64,000 nucleotides of DNA from Protula sp. h YS-2021 (Eukaryota > Annelida > Polychaeta > Sabellida > Serpulidae): contig OX457031.1 in the NCBI GenBank assembly GCA_949752745.1, forward strand, positions 22,121,642 to 22,185,641. Reading direction: 5' to 3'. Below the pieces are notes generated by a model. That model did no database searches. It was not told the DNA's origin and saw only the letters and a program-made list of their open reading frames with translations. Below are positions 11,054 to 22,020 of the stretch, piece by piece (position 1 is the first letter of the stretch; every line of letters starts with the position of its first letter). Position numbers and translations under genes: made by a program.

Positions 11054-12595
11054 AATATGTATAAATACATATTTGGGTGATTTTTATTTTAATTAGGGAA
11101 GTTACAAACAATTTCCAAAAAAAAAAAAAATAGTGAAAAGGGGACATGGGGAGTTTTGCCTGCACCCAACATCAGCACAGCTGTTTATGTCTCGCATACT
11201 GATAGTCACATCAGACTGGTCCAGCCTCTTAGTGTTATGTTGCTGTTTCTGTAAGTCCACTTTAAAGGAAAAGAGATTCGCATTGACAAAAGATAGCTTT
11301 TGTTTCTAACTGGATAAAGAATGAGTTGAAAGTAAATTGCAGGGACACACTGCAAGTTCCGAACAAAAATAAAATAGTGGAACAGAAAGACTGTATTATC
11401 AGTTTATTATTATCAGTTTATTATCTGTCAAAGTGCTCAGCGGCTATCAATCCACGAGTCTAGCAGCCCAGTGGCCAATCTGTCAACCTATGAATCAAAC
11501 ACTGCGAAGACATAATGCACGAAAGTTGTATTGAAATGAAAATCAATGTAGCTTTCCTAAATTCAAAGGCGAATCAAGGAAAATGTTTCACAAATATGTG
11601 TGTCCTTTGTGTGTCTTTTGTGCATCTTTATGTCTGGTACATCTTGAAAAGTGTGATTTTTAGAACACTGGGCAGCTGTTTACTTTTTGTTGAAGATTAA
11701 TACAAAACCAACAAACAACTTTTCGTTCAACTAAACTAAATTAAATTATGAAATTTTACATTTATTAAGTCACGGTTAAAAGGTGAAAAAAGGTGTATTC
11801 TGTTGTCAGAAAGTCCGGAGTTCCGCAGCAACGAGGGTTGTCAAAAGGATACGCTGTATTGATTGTTTTAACTGACTTAAAACAGGGTTCTATTGGAAAA
11901 GTAGCGTGTTTTCAGAGCAAAGACTCCGCGCTAAATATTTTAATATTTTACCAATCCACGCTAAATGTAACAGTAGATTGCCCATTAAACTGGCAAACTT
12001 CTCATTATGTGTCACAACAAACTGGTCATGTAAGGCCATTTAATTCACAAAGAAGTATTGTGTTTTAACTCTCCTGTAACATTTCACAGAATATGTTTAC
12101 TTTCTCAGAGAAAGATCAATGAACAGTTGTTGCCTGGGAGTTACGTCTTGAGCATCTAGGACTTTTCGCGGTGGACAATTGGTGGTAGAACTTTTGATGG
12201 TTTAGGACATTTGGCGGTATCTTCAATTAAAAATCAGCATAATTCAAACTTCAAAGTTTGGTTATTTATCAATATCATTTCATTTTAATTTCACTACATA
12301 ACATAGCCATGATGAAAGTTTCAAACGAATTGATCCATTTGCATCCATTTTCTTCTGTAATTTCTCACCCTAAATGTGTTCATCAAAATATAACCTCACG
12401 AAATTACAAAGGGAAAGCATTTCGATTAAATTCATCAGAAGCACTCGAAATGCACAAAGAAAAAATAAACTTTATTTTGTCAATTTTTTGAAAGTTTTGC
12501 TACATTCCTTTACTATTGTATTGTGTTTCCACCGTTGCTCAAAATTAATTGGATTTAACGTGAATTACGAATTTCGTTTTTCAAAGTTTGTTTTT
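11054..12595. other. AT-rich stretch with no supported gene
   Basis: Several short open frames exist (for example 11793-12068) but none shows a family motif, signal peptide or splice context. Short direct repetition occurs at 11395-11425 (atcagtttattatt twice). Confidence 0.4.
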
Positions 12596-12599
12596 CTTC

Positions 12600-13340
12600 T
12601 TTACTTCTACCAATGTGTAATCTTAGCAGTTTCAACAGTCAAGACCGCAAACCTGGCGCATTCCTCGGACAAAAAAAAAAAAAAACCTGTATCCGTTGGT
12701 AATAATTCAGCTGGAGATATCAGTGTAACAACATTAACTAATGAGATAAAATATGGACCTAAGTTAAAAATGTTCAAAACTAAAAACATAAAATGGCAAT
12801 TAATTGGATTGAAAACCTTTTCACACTCCGACTGTAAAAATTCCCGGTTAATTTAATCGGTTTTATTGAAAAGAATCCTCTCCCCTTTATATCTACCTGT
12901 ATCAAAGCCTGACTGGTCGGGGCTTATAATGGTTTATACAGTTTTTGTTTGCTTTTTCCCTAATATTTTGAAGTCTATATTAAGTAGGCTAAGAAGCGCT
13001 ATTTCTTCCTTTTTGAGGGATCGTTAACTTTCTTATCCAGAAAAGTTATCACATCACTTTTCTGAGATACAGCCATAGAGCCCTGCCTGCACGACTAATT
13101 CAAACAGTCTTCTAATTTTTGTTCTCTGTTATTCTAAATTTCCTTGAAGAATTCGGGTGATAAGCCATCATACCCTGGTGATATATTTAACTTAAAGGAC
13201 TTTAGAGTTTCGAACATTCCTCCTTGCGTAATTCCCGGCACACGGATGTTTTTGTTGTTTAGATAACTGAGCCGCCAATGTTATGTTTTCCCCATTTGGA
13301 AAGTTCGTTTAGAATTGGAAACAGCTTTTTTATAGTAAAT
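12600..13340 (-). pseudogene. L1-like LINE reverse transcriptase fragment
   Basis: Translating the minus strand across frames gives the L1-clade RT landmarks in order: TLKSFKLNISPGYDGLSPEF near 13200-13140; a segment like SQKSDVITFLDKKVNDP near 13065-13020; ALLSLLNIDFKILGK near 13000-12960; SPDQSGFDTGRYI near 12925-12885; CEKVFNPINCHFMFLVLNIF near 12830-12765; and FAVLTVETAKI near 12650-12615. The YADD box is not found downstream. Stops and frameshifts between blocks mark it as an old, truncated copy. The endonuclease domain is not seen. Confidence 0.75.
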
Positions 13341-14200
13341 CTGGAGATTTCTGTCCTTTTTCTATTATTTCTTCCCATAAAATTCCTCCTACACTATTTG
13401 ACACGGGAAAAGGATAATTGTAGGGGATGACAAAGTCTCTCAACGTTCGTATATTCGGAACTGAACGCAGGAAATAAAAACAACACAGCAACAATGACAA
13501 GGACACTGTAAAATTACACTAAAAACAAATAATTGTGAAACAGCATTTAATGCAATATTATAAATGAAAGCATGCCCCTTACCAGATTTAGTTTTTTAGA
13601 AGAATAAAGAACAGTGTGGAGGCCTTTCACTATTCTTAAAATCTGGATGCAAATCAAGATATTTTTCGCCATGCCTTGTTTCTTTGGCTTAAACTGCAAT
13701 AATATGACCCCTCCCATAACAACATATAGACAATGTCTCCGAATGCATTTTTCCATTGCTATGGGCTCCTAGACAAGTCCTAGACATATAAAAAATACAT
13801 ATAAAAATGTAGGACAATCTTTAAACAACAATTTTCAAATAGCAGGGTGTCGTCTGCCCTTGAAAGCGAAGCCCCGAAATGTCTTATTCCTACATTTGCG
13901 TAGACGCCTACATTTCTGTTAACATCAGTCACCAGAAATTATAACCCTTCACCCAAGTTTTTAAAAGGGGAGGAAGAAAACGCGTTAGGGACTTCTAGAA
14001 CCGACGCGTCACATTTAAGTCACTATAGCATATGTACAGATGTTTGCCGCTAGTCATCTTAATATAAAACGAGAACCTATTTCTCAAAGGTGAAATATTT
14101 AGCACTTTGTAAAAAAAAATAATATGTTAACAATTTCTTTCTCCCTTCAAGTAATATTTAAAAAAACTTCTTCGCCCGATTTCGGTTTGCTTTTCCTTTG
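13341..14200. other. Noncoding stretch beside the LINE fragment
   Basis: The part next to 13340 may be decayed LINE sequence, but nothing readable was found. No other gene or repeat structure was seen. Confidence 0.35.
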
Positions 14201-14224
14201 CAGACTGGCCCACATTTTTTCGAA

Positions 14225-15180
14225 TCCACGACAATGTCGAAGGACATTTTGCGGAAGACATTTTGTCGAGAGACATTTTGTGGAGTGACATTTTGTGGAA
14301 AGTGAACTTCGAGACATTGTGTCGAAATTTATAATTTCTTAATAACTGTTTTTTTGTTTGCATTTTTTAGTTTGGAAAAAGGTGTGATTTGTCACTCAAA
14401 ATTTGAAATGCTTGATGAAATTGAAGCTTGAATTGCAATCAAGACATTTTGCCGGCATATTGCAATTAGATAGATGAACGAGTTAGCGCTTAATACCATC
14501 ACAACCCAAAGTAATTCCTACAACTATACTCGAAAGCGTTCGTAATTGCAATAAATATTTTAGACGAAATTTAGGCTTGATCCTACCACAGACCAGAGCA
14601 ATCCTTGCAAGTGTGATTGCAAGTGCTATTGCAATACACCAGTTAAAAGAAATCAGGTTTTATCCGATATCAGTGCTGGACCTCAGCTATTTCAGCAGTG
14701 TATGCCTTAATGTAGCGTAAGTATCAAAGTACTTACAAAGAACTACTCCCGGACGGTTTCAGCTAAATTTACCCGACGCCAGTACTGTGATATGCGACTT
14801 TGAACAGCCTGTTATTCACGCAGTACAAGAAGTGATGGGTCAAGAAACAGAAATCCGAGCTTGTTTCGACCATTTATCACAGTCCATCTGTGACTAAAAA
14901 TTATTTCCAGAGACATGTGTAGCTTAAGTTAGCAATTGGAAAACTGACAATAGTGACTCTAAAGTGCGAAATAGCGCGCGAGTGGAAATACAAAAAAGTG
15001 TTTTTTTTTTGTAGTTTTTTTTCTGGGGGTGCAACCCCCCCCCCCCCCCCCCCTGTTTCTTAATAAAAAAGACAACTGCTAAAAAATTATAAATTTTGAC
15101 AAAATGTCTCGGGTTTCACTTGAACCAAAATATACTTCGACAAAATCTTTCAACAGAATGTCTTCCACAAAATATGTTGA
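14225..15180. mobile_element. Inverted-repeat DNA element with GACATTTTGTC-type terminal motifs
   Basis: About 100-120 bp at 14225-14345 is the inverted copy of 15075-15180. The left arm reads gagacattgtgtcgaaattt, and the reverse complement of the right arm reads gagacattttgtcaaaattt. Both arms contain several copies of a cattttgtsga motif. The roughly 730-bp interior encodes nothing recognisable. The structure fits a nonautonomous terminal-inverted-repeat transposon; the superfamily is not assigned. Confidence 0.6.
15029..15052. repeat. Poly-C tract
   Basis: About 24 consecutive C residues just inside the right arm of the inverted-repeat element. Such a run is prone to sequencing length error. 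Confidence 0.9.
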
Positions 15181-15184
15181 CATC

Positions 15185-15620
15185 ATTGGTTCAGATTCCT
15201 CGGTCACGGTCAAGGACAAAAACCGGGAGTTGACTATTATCTCGAAAACAGGCAGAGATAGAGCGAGATTGAGCTCATTTGCGACCATTTTGTGCCTAAA
15301 GAAAGTCACATAAGAGGTATCTCGGTGACCTTGAACTTCTCGGTCACAGTCAAGGTAAAACCCGGAAGATGACTATTATCTCGAAAACGGTTAGAGATAA
15401 AACGATTTTGAGCTTATTTTCTACCCTTTGGGCCTAAACAACGTTGCGCAGCAGCACATTAGTGACTTTGACCCTCTCGGTTAAGGTCATGGACAAAAAC
15501 GAAAAGTAACCATTATCTTGAAAAAGGTAGGGCGATTTTGAGTTCATTTTCCCCGTTAGGCCAAAACGAGGACAAGAAGGAGTACCACGAGACTTTGATC
15601 TTCTCGGTCACAATGTAATA
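15185..15620 (+). repeat. ~139-bp satellite family, array 1
   Basis: Three to four tandem copies of a unit containing tcggtgaccttga, then gactattatctcgaaaacgg, then a tagagcgattttgagctta-like stretch. Period is about 126-137 bp here. The same unit forms arrays at 31.7-32.2 kb and, inverted, at 55.6-56.1 kb. Confidence 0.85.
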
Positions 15621-16482
15621 CAATATCTTCTATAGTGGTTTCTGCAAGTGGGACATCATCTAGCAGAATTCAGTCTAGTTTTGTATACGTTTGTGAAAAA
15701 AAAATTGAGGAATTTTGGGAAACATTTTGAGGAACATTTTGATGTTTGCTACCTAAGGTGTTGAATAACAATGGTGGCTGTATGCTGAGAGTCAACGCCG
15801 GGGGGGGGGGGGGGGCGTGAGGGGGGGGGGGGTGCGCACAATGACAAATTTTAGGGGATAACTTTAACCAGCTTCACTGAAGTAAAACAACTTATGTTTT
15901 TGACGACGCATAATTCACAAGTACACGGGAATGACGCAGAACAGGTTTGGCTGATTTTGACATCAGTTTTCACATTGAATTTTGAATGTACAAATTTAAT
16001 ATTTAAAAAAAGAAACTTTCCAAAAAACATAACATTATATGCTTCATGAGTGGACGAAAGATCTATAAAAAGTGTTAATGTCTTCTTCAAGGCCTCGTAC
16101 CTCATTTTCAAACCCTCACCAATTTTCATAGGGAGCAGTCATTTTTTCATGTTCCCCACCTTTTTAACACTACAGAATATAACAGCTAAAGGTTAGAAAG
16201 GTACTACAACCGCAAATGGAAATGACTAGATAGAAAACTAGTAAGTGTCAGTGTCCCCAGTTAATTTTCAGCTGTACTGTCGTGATTTTGTCAAATAATG
16301 ATTGCTCCCGGTTGGCGGCACACTTAAGGCACTGATGGTGATAGTTACCTTGGGTTGTTGATGACGAGACGTTCAAATAAACAAAGGGCTGTGTTTAAAG
16401 TATTCAGTATTTACGCAATGGACCTTTTGTACAGAAAGGCAACGAATATTTCATGGCAACTGAATAAAATACAACCACAATA
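15621..16482. other. Noncoding stretch with G-runs
   Basis: Contains a G-rich tract at 15799-15833. The short open frame at 16129-15851 has no recognisable features. The stretch ends in an A-rich tract (16483-16528) immediately before the sulfotransferase start codon. Confidence 0.4.
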
Positions 16483-16539
16483 AAAAAAAAAAAACAAAAC
16501 AAAAACAAAAAAAAACAAAACCAAAAAAAGACAGTGAAA

Positions 16540-16883
16540 ATGCTGAAAATCACACGTTTCATAAATTCACACCACGTGAAGAAAAACGGTCTTCTGTTTG
16601 TACTTGTTATGATACTAATTTTCCAGCTTTCGCGATTTCTCTTCGGAGTTGCTGAGGATAGAAATGGTCACACTATAACCAGGGAATTTGGTTCAGAAGA
16701 AGAAGACATTTATAAATTTCCACACTTTTTACCACAACTTAAAAATCCGTGCTATCTTTTTGAACATGAGCATGAACTGTTCGATCGCTTATCTAAAGAA
16801 AATACTAAAAATAGAACAGCACCAAAGCGTGGATCACGCGTGACGTTTAAAACAGAAGACAAGACGGTCACTGGTATTCTCAG
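16540..16883 (+). CDS. CHST15-like sulfotransferase, exon 1 (N-terminal membrane anchor)
   Basis: Starts at the first ATG of the frame (16540) and ends at CAG|GTAAGA. It encodes a short basic cytoplasmic N terminus, one hydrophobic anchor (GLLFVLVMILIFQLSRFLF) and a luminal stem, which is the type II topology of Golgi carbohydrate sulfotransferases. It leaves two bases of an Arg codon, completed by the first base of exon 2. It is shared by both predicted isoforms. The stem carries an N-glycosylation sequon (NRT). Confidence 0.8.
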
Positions 16884-16904
16884 GTAAGAACAGACCAGGA
16901 GAGT

Positions 16905-16984
16905 GGCGATTGGGAGGGGGAGGGGAGGGGGGGAGGGGGAGGGGAGGAGGGAGGGGGAGGGGAGGGGGAGGGGGAGGGGGGGAG
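16905..16984. repeat. GGGGA-rich low-complexity tract
   Basis: About 80 bp of G-rich units (gggga, ggagg) in intron 1 of the sulfotransferase gene, just after the splice donor. Confidence 0.9.
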
Positions 16985-17241
16985 GCTTGTAGCATGGGAA
17001 AGACGGCTATGTGTGCGTTCTGAAATCACTCATTGCTGGCTCAGGACTTAAGCCTCACCAACACTACCCTCCCCACCCCCCACTCATCTAGCTCCCGACC
17101 CCCACCCCAGCAATAACTAAGTTCATATCAACCCTACACAAAATACCGGATATGTGCTTCAATAAATACAGGGTTTCATAATTTCATACTTCAGTTTAAA
17201 AGGCGTTATGCTGGTATTTTAATAGCAGTTTTTTTCTGCAG

Positions 17242-17373
17242 ATGTCTGCCGTATTTCTTCGTGCTTGGATGGGCGAAATGTGGAACAACAGATTTATATA
17301 AGAAAATGTTGGTGCATCCGCAGATTCTCAGACAATCAGACCAGAAAGAACCCATGTTTTTCAGCTATTGGAG
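17242..17373 (+). CDS. CHST15-like sulfotransferase, exon 2 (PAPS-binding loop)
   Basis: A short exon bounded by ttctgcag| and |gtaatg. It encodes CLPYFFVLGWAKCGTTDLYK and continues to EPMFFSYW. GWAKCGTT is the 5' phosphosulfate-binding loop of PAPS-dependent sulfotransferases, with the Lys and Thr-Thr that contact the donor phosphate, and KCGTTDLY is typical of the CHST15 (GalNAc4S-6ST) group. Phase in and phase out are the same: two bases of an Arg codon are left for the next exon. Without it neither downstream exon could form an enzyme. Confidence 0.85.
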
Positions 17374-17578
17374 GTAATGTTACATTTAATTAGAATGTAC
17401 TGTCCACTGACAGTTATTTGTAATATTTCTTATTTGTGTGCCATTTGGACGCAACTGCGAATAAATGCAATTGGTACATGACTTGGGTAAATGCTGTTAT
17501 GTGATTGGTCGTTTCCCAAGCCAAGAATTTTTCAATGTTGACCGGCAAGCAAAAGTCGATAGATATTGCAGTTATTTG

Positions 17579-17580
<2 letters not shown>

Positions 17581-17640
<60 letters not shown>
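17581..17640. repeat. (TA)n microsatellite in sulfotransferase intron 2
   Basis: A 60-bp pure TA tract. A second simple repeat of period 8 (gaatatat) lies at about 17985-18070 in the same intron. The remaining intron shows no other structure. Confidence 0.95.
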
Positions 17641-17643
<3 letters not shown>

Positions 17644-18830
17644 ACCAGTTAAGTCCTGTATCAAAGCAGATGTTGACCTATTTTGAGCCAACGTGGAGTA
17701 TTATTGACCAGCAAGATAATGTTGACCTTTGGGTTTTAGAACGCTTGCGTTTCAGTCAACGTCTTACACCATTATCCAGCTACCACTCTAGTTTAAGTTT
17801 CAGGTGTAGTCTGACCTAGTGTAGGTATCAAATGAAAGTGACTCGACCATAATTAGGGGAGGACGGGGCGCATTAGAACGCAGGTTCATAAGGACACAGG
17901 GGTTTTCTAGAAATATACAGCAATAAACATAAAAACTAAACCACAGTTACAACAGACTCCATAAAATGATACATAACCAGGCAATGAATATATGAATATA
18001 TGAATATATGAATATTTTGAATATATCAATATATGAATATATGAATATTTTGAATATATGAATATATGAATGCTCCAAGTAATATCTACCAAATCCAGGC
18101 ATTTGTATTTTAATAACGGGAGCTTACAGCGGGTATTCGGAAACATCTGAATATGAAGATCAACAATTAAAATTGCGAAATAGTATTTTTTAAATACGAC
18201 CAATTTTGTAAAGGTAAGCCAGTTCCTCCAATGTTCTTAGTTTACATTGTTATGGCAATTTAAGCATTTGCAATTCGACGGTAGCACCAAATTGGCGACC
18301 ATTCAACGTCTTGTACTTGTTGTATCTGTCAATTGCAATTCGATGAATGTTGCAATTGCACAGCTTTTCATCTCCCACAATTCGTCAGTTTATCGTTTAG
18401 TGAATTAATACATCTTTGAAATAGGTGTTTGAAATCGGGAACCGTTAAATAATCACATGGCAGGTACTCGCGTGATTGCTGGTTTAACTACTCAGCAACT
18501 TTCGACAGATACAAAAAGCAATTGCCACAATTAGAAATCATTATTACTATTTTTATACATATGAAGAATCAGTTAAGAAGATATCATAAACAATTTGACG
18601 AATCTGTTAAACAGATGTCACCCACAACTATAAATTTGGATTAAATGTAGTAGTTGTTAAATTCTGCTGAATGTCGCTCGGTTAAATATCGGGATAGCCC
18701 CACCTCCATAAGGAGAGGCGCACAATGCTTTATACATGCAGTTAAAAAAAAAGAAAAACAGCCATTATTGACAGTTAAGAAACTATTTAGTACCGAGTGT
18801 GTCATTTTTAGGGCGTTGTTTCTGTTCTAG

Positions 18831-19710
18831 ATTTCAAAGGGATTTCACAAATGCCAGAGACATGCTACCTGATTTTGTCCAACTGTCGGACAAATTTGCG
18901 ACACGTGACCTTGCGCATGCGCTGAGCCGTAATCACGGCAACAACTCCATAAAAGTCAGTTACATATATGGAGATTACAGCACTCACACAGTAGATCAGT
19001 GGCGTGGATCTAAACTGAAACTCTGCTATAACGTCAAAGGTCTTAAAAAACATAGGAAAGACATAGCACCTTTGTATTCGCTGTCCAATGCCCAGCTTAT
19101 AAAAAACCTAAATCCGGATGCTAAAATCATTGTGGTGATAAGAGACCCAGTGGAACGGCTTTATTCTATATATAAAATGCACGAAACCACGTCTCCGGAA
19201 GATTTCCACGCAGGGGTCGTGAATGCAATCAACTGGTGGAATGCGTGTATGAAAGCACAGCATCCACTCACTAAATGCATGTACGAATATCCAATCGACT
19301 TGAGCTTCAAGCATGTGAACTGCACGTGGTTAAGCCGTGCTATTGTTGATACGCGAAGCAGCATTTATCACCTTTACTTGGAAGAATGGATGCATGTTTT
19401 TCCCAAGGACCAATTCCTAATTATTCGATTCGAAGATTACATCAACAAAGAGAATGAAACAATTAATTACGTCATATTTCCATTTTTGGGATTGGAACGA
19501 ATGGATTTAAACAGACAAAAGCGCATGATGGATTTAAAACGCGAGATTCCAAAGAAGACTGGATTAAATTCAGTCGGAAAAAGAATAAATCGTCATTATA
19601 ATTTGCCTATACTTGAGAACACTAGAATGTTATTGAGGAAATTTTTTAATCCATATAATTCCAGACTTGCAGCGCTGTTGAAGGATGAAAGATATATGTG
19701 GGACTATTGA
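18831..19710 (+). CDS. CHST15-like sulfotransferase, terminal exon 3a
   Basis: Follows a ttctgttctag acceptor. Its first base completes the Arg codon left by exon 2, and it then reads FQRDFTNARDML to the stop after RYMWDY. It contains the 3' phosphate-binding motif (VIRDPVERLYSIY), the substrate-side segment GDYSTHTVDQW, and the CHST15-like C terminus (FFNPYNSRLAALL). Exons 1+2+3a give a 451-residue type II Golgi enzyme predicted to transfer sulfate from PAPS to a glycan, probably a galactosaminoglycan; that substrate is inference. A poly(A) signal lies at 19924. It aligns along its whole length with exon 3b. Confidence 0.85.
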
Positions 19711-20459
19711 GGGTCTTATGTTAGCATATGTCACATAAAAATTTACAGTCGATGGTTTCTTAAAGCCACAAAAACCGTTAACTGTTTCTTACTTTTATAA
19801 TTATAATTAATTATACCATGCCAGTTTTTCATGTGGCATAAAAGCTGTCAGTGAGTAGTTCGTGTGGTGTCCTTGCACGCAAGAACAAACATTTTGGTAG
19901 TGAAAAATGAAACAGTAGAAATGAATAAAATCAGAACAAACTACTGTATTTATTATTAATACTTTTATGAGAATTTCCCTCTTGGTGTATTGCGTAGCGT
20001 TCAATTTATAGTTTGGTATAGTTGAATTTTGAAGTGATAGTGAATAATTGTAATTTAATTGAAGGATATGTGCAAATAAATGTAATATTTAGACTGAATT
20101 GTTTGATAATATGTGCCAAATTTGTAACTGCAAATGTAAAAGTTTTACTGATGGTTGTCACATATTCTCAGAAAATATGTAATAGAAGACACCATCTCAA
20201 AATTTAGGTACCACGTAAATGTTGCAGCACCTATCTCATGTATAGTTGAGGTCGCAACGTCTATTGACGAATGTCAAACTTTTCTGAAATTTACAGTTCT
20301 TTGCTTTTCCCCTCAGTTGATCCGAGGTCTGGCTTCGGTGTCTATCCAACAGCTTTCCAACGTTGTATGATCACTGGGTAATCATTCAGCCATACACACA
20401 GATGGACGACGGTTTGTCTGTTACCATTTTTGTTATTTTTACTCGTTTTTTTTCTGCAG
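19711..20459 (+). other. Sulfotransferase 3' flank and inter-exon region
   Basis: Lies between terminal exons 3a and 3b. AATAAA occurs at 19924-19929 and 20075-20080, so transcripts ending in exon 3a can be cut here. The acceptor of exon 3b (ttttttctgcag) ends at 20459. No start codon plus anchor exon precedes 3b in this interval. Confidence 0.6.
19924..19929 (+). promoter_or_regulatory. Poly(A) signal for exon 3a transcripts
   Basis: AATAAA about 215 bp after the exon 3a stop codon; a second AATAAA lies at 20075. Confidence 0.5.
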
Positions 20460-21330
20460 ATTTGAGCACCCATTCAACGCGTCCGGGGAAGTCTTGCCCA
20501 GCTACATCGATACATCAGCTAAAACAGCCACACGTCGGATAGCACAGCTGCTGTCAACCAACCAGTCCACTCACGTGAATCACATCTTCGGTGACTACAG
20601 CACCCATACCATAGACCAGTGGCACGGGCCAAGGTTTAATTTAATCTACAATTTCAGGTCCTTCAACCAGCAGAGGCAAGAGGCGCCGCCAGTGTATACC
20701 CTCTCCAGCGGCCAACTCATTAAAAGGCTTCTCCCTGATGCCAAGTTCATTATAATGATACGAGACCCAGTTGAAAGAGCTCACTCTATATATAAGATGC
20801 ATGAAGCGACATCCCCGGACGATTTCCACGCAGGGGTTGTCAATGGTATCAACTGGTGGCAAACCTGTCTTAAGAAAAACTTTCCTTTTGGTAGATGCAT
20901 GTATGAAAATCCCATAGGCTCCGCATTCAAAGCTATCAATTGCACGTGGTTAAATAGAGCCATTGGTGACATCCGCAGCAGTATATATCACCTCTACATA
21001 CAAGAATGGCTCAATGCTTTCCCCCTCAAACAGTTTCTTATCATACGTTTTGAAGATTACGTGGAGGACGAAGTGGGGACGTTAAATAACAAAACGCTGC
21101 CATTCTTAGGATTAGACAAACTTGGATTAATACAACAGACGCGATTAAGAAAACTACGCCGCGAGACTCCTAAAAAATCTGGATATAATTCCGCTGCGAA
21201 GAAAATCAATATGCGGTACAACATGCCTATGCTAAATAAAACTAGAGTCTTGTTAAGAAATTTTTATAGACCAAACAACGTGAAACTTGCACAATTATTG
21301 AACAGTGATAAGTATTTATGGGGCTATTGA
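20460..21330 (+). CDS. CHST15-like sulfotransferase, alternative terminal exon 3b
   Basis: Starts one base before TTTGAG, so its phase and first base equal those of exon 3a and it can replace 3a after exon 2. It reads FEHPFNASGEVLPSYIDTSA and ends in KYLWGY. It carries MIRDPVERAHSIYKMH (3' phosphate-binding motif), GDYSTHTIDQWHG and RCMYENP. By eye it shares roughly half of its residues with 3a. The core is most alike; the stretch between the first motif and the phosphate site is least alike. Exons 1+2+3b give 448 residues. A poly(A) signal is at 21477. The alternative reading is the 3' exon of a second gene whose 5' exons were lost. Confidence 0.8.
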
Positions 21331-21339
21331 GCACTGAGC

Positions 21340-22020
21340 TTGACGCCCCATTAAAAATTCCGACGTCGATCTGGCGTCGGTTTGAAGTTGACGCGAACAG
21401 AAAGCAGTCAGTAATCTGATTGCGATCTGTCCCGACCATTGTTCAACGTTCAGTCGATGTCTTCAACACAATGTTGAATAAACATTGGATGAGCAAAGTT
21501 GTTTAGACGTTGCTTTTAGTCGTAACCGAAGCCCAGTTCCTATGAGGTCTAATCAACGTCTTTGTTGCAACATTGAATAGGCTAGGAAAATCGTAGGCAA
21601 ATCGACCTGATGCAGACGCCGGGGTCACAATTTAACAACCCCATCATGCTTCAGCTAGCCGGAAATGAAATTTATACCAGGCAACTTCGGAAATTGACCA
21701 AATTAATGGCGTAAAAAATGGAAATTTTAGCAGCTCATAAGTTTTTCCGCCTACTTTAGAAAAATATTCTTGCATATCGTGCCTTACCCTTACTCAAGTA
21801 GTGGGGTACTTTCAAGAAGGGGTGACCATGACACCCTATGAATGTGACTTCTTAGATGGAGGTTCTAGATATTTCCTGACACCTATATAACGTCGTTCTC
21901 CCGACGTCTTTATAACATCGGTATATAGGCGTTTCGAATTCCACTTGCAACCTTTTTCAAAAACGTTGATAAAACGTCGGACAGTCGGCATCCAGCTAGC
22001 TTAGGCAGGTAGAGGTTCGG
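21340..22020. repeat. Degenerate ACGTTG/CAACGT-rich repeat region
   Basis: Many scattered copies of aacgtcg, caacgtt and gacgtc without a fixed period, overlapping the 3' flank of exon 3b. A similar region lies at 36.54-36.85 kb. This looks like a decayed dispersed repeat. No coding capacity was found. Confidence 0.5.
21477..21482 (+). promoter_or_regulatory. Poly(A) signal for exon 3b transcripts
   Basis: AATAAA about 145 bp after the exon 3b stop codon. Confidence 0.5.

Noticed and set aside
12374..12856. A 160-codon open frame on the plus strand
   Set aside because: It is AT-rich, has no motif and lies antisense to the LINE fragment.
20460..21330. Exon 3b as a separate single-exon sulfotransferase gene
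   Set aside because: It has an acceptor at its start, the same phase as exon 3a and no PAPS-binding loop or anchor of its own.
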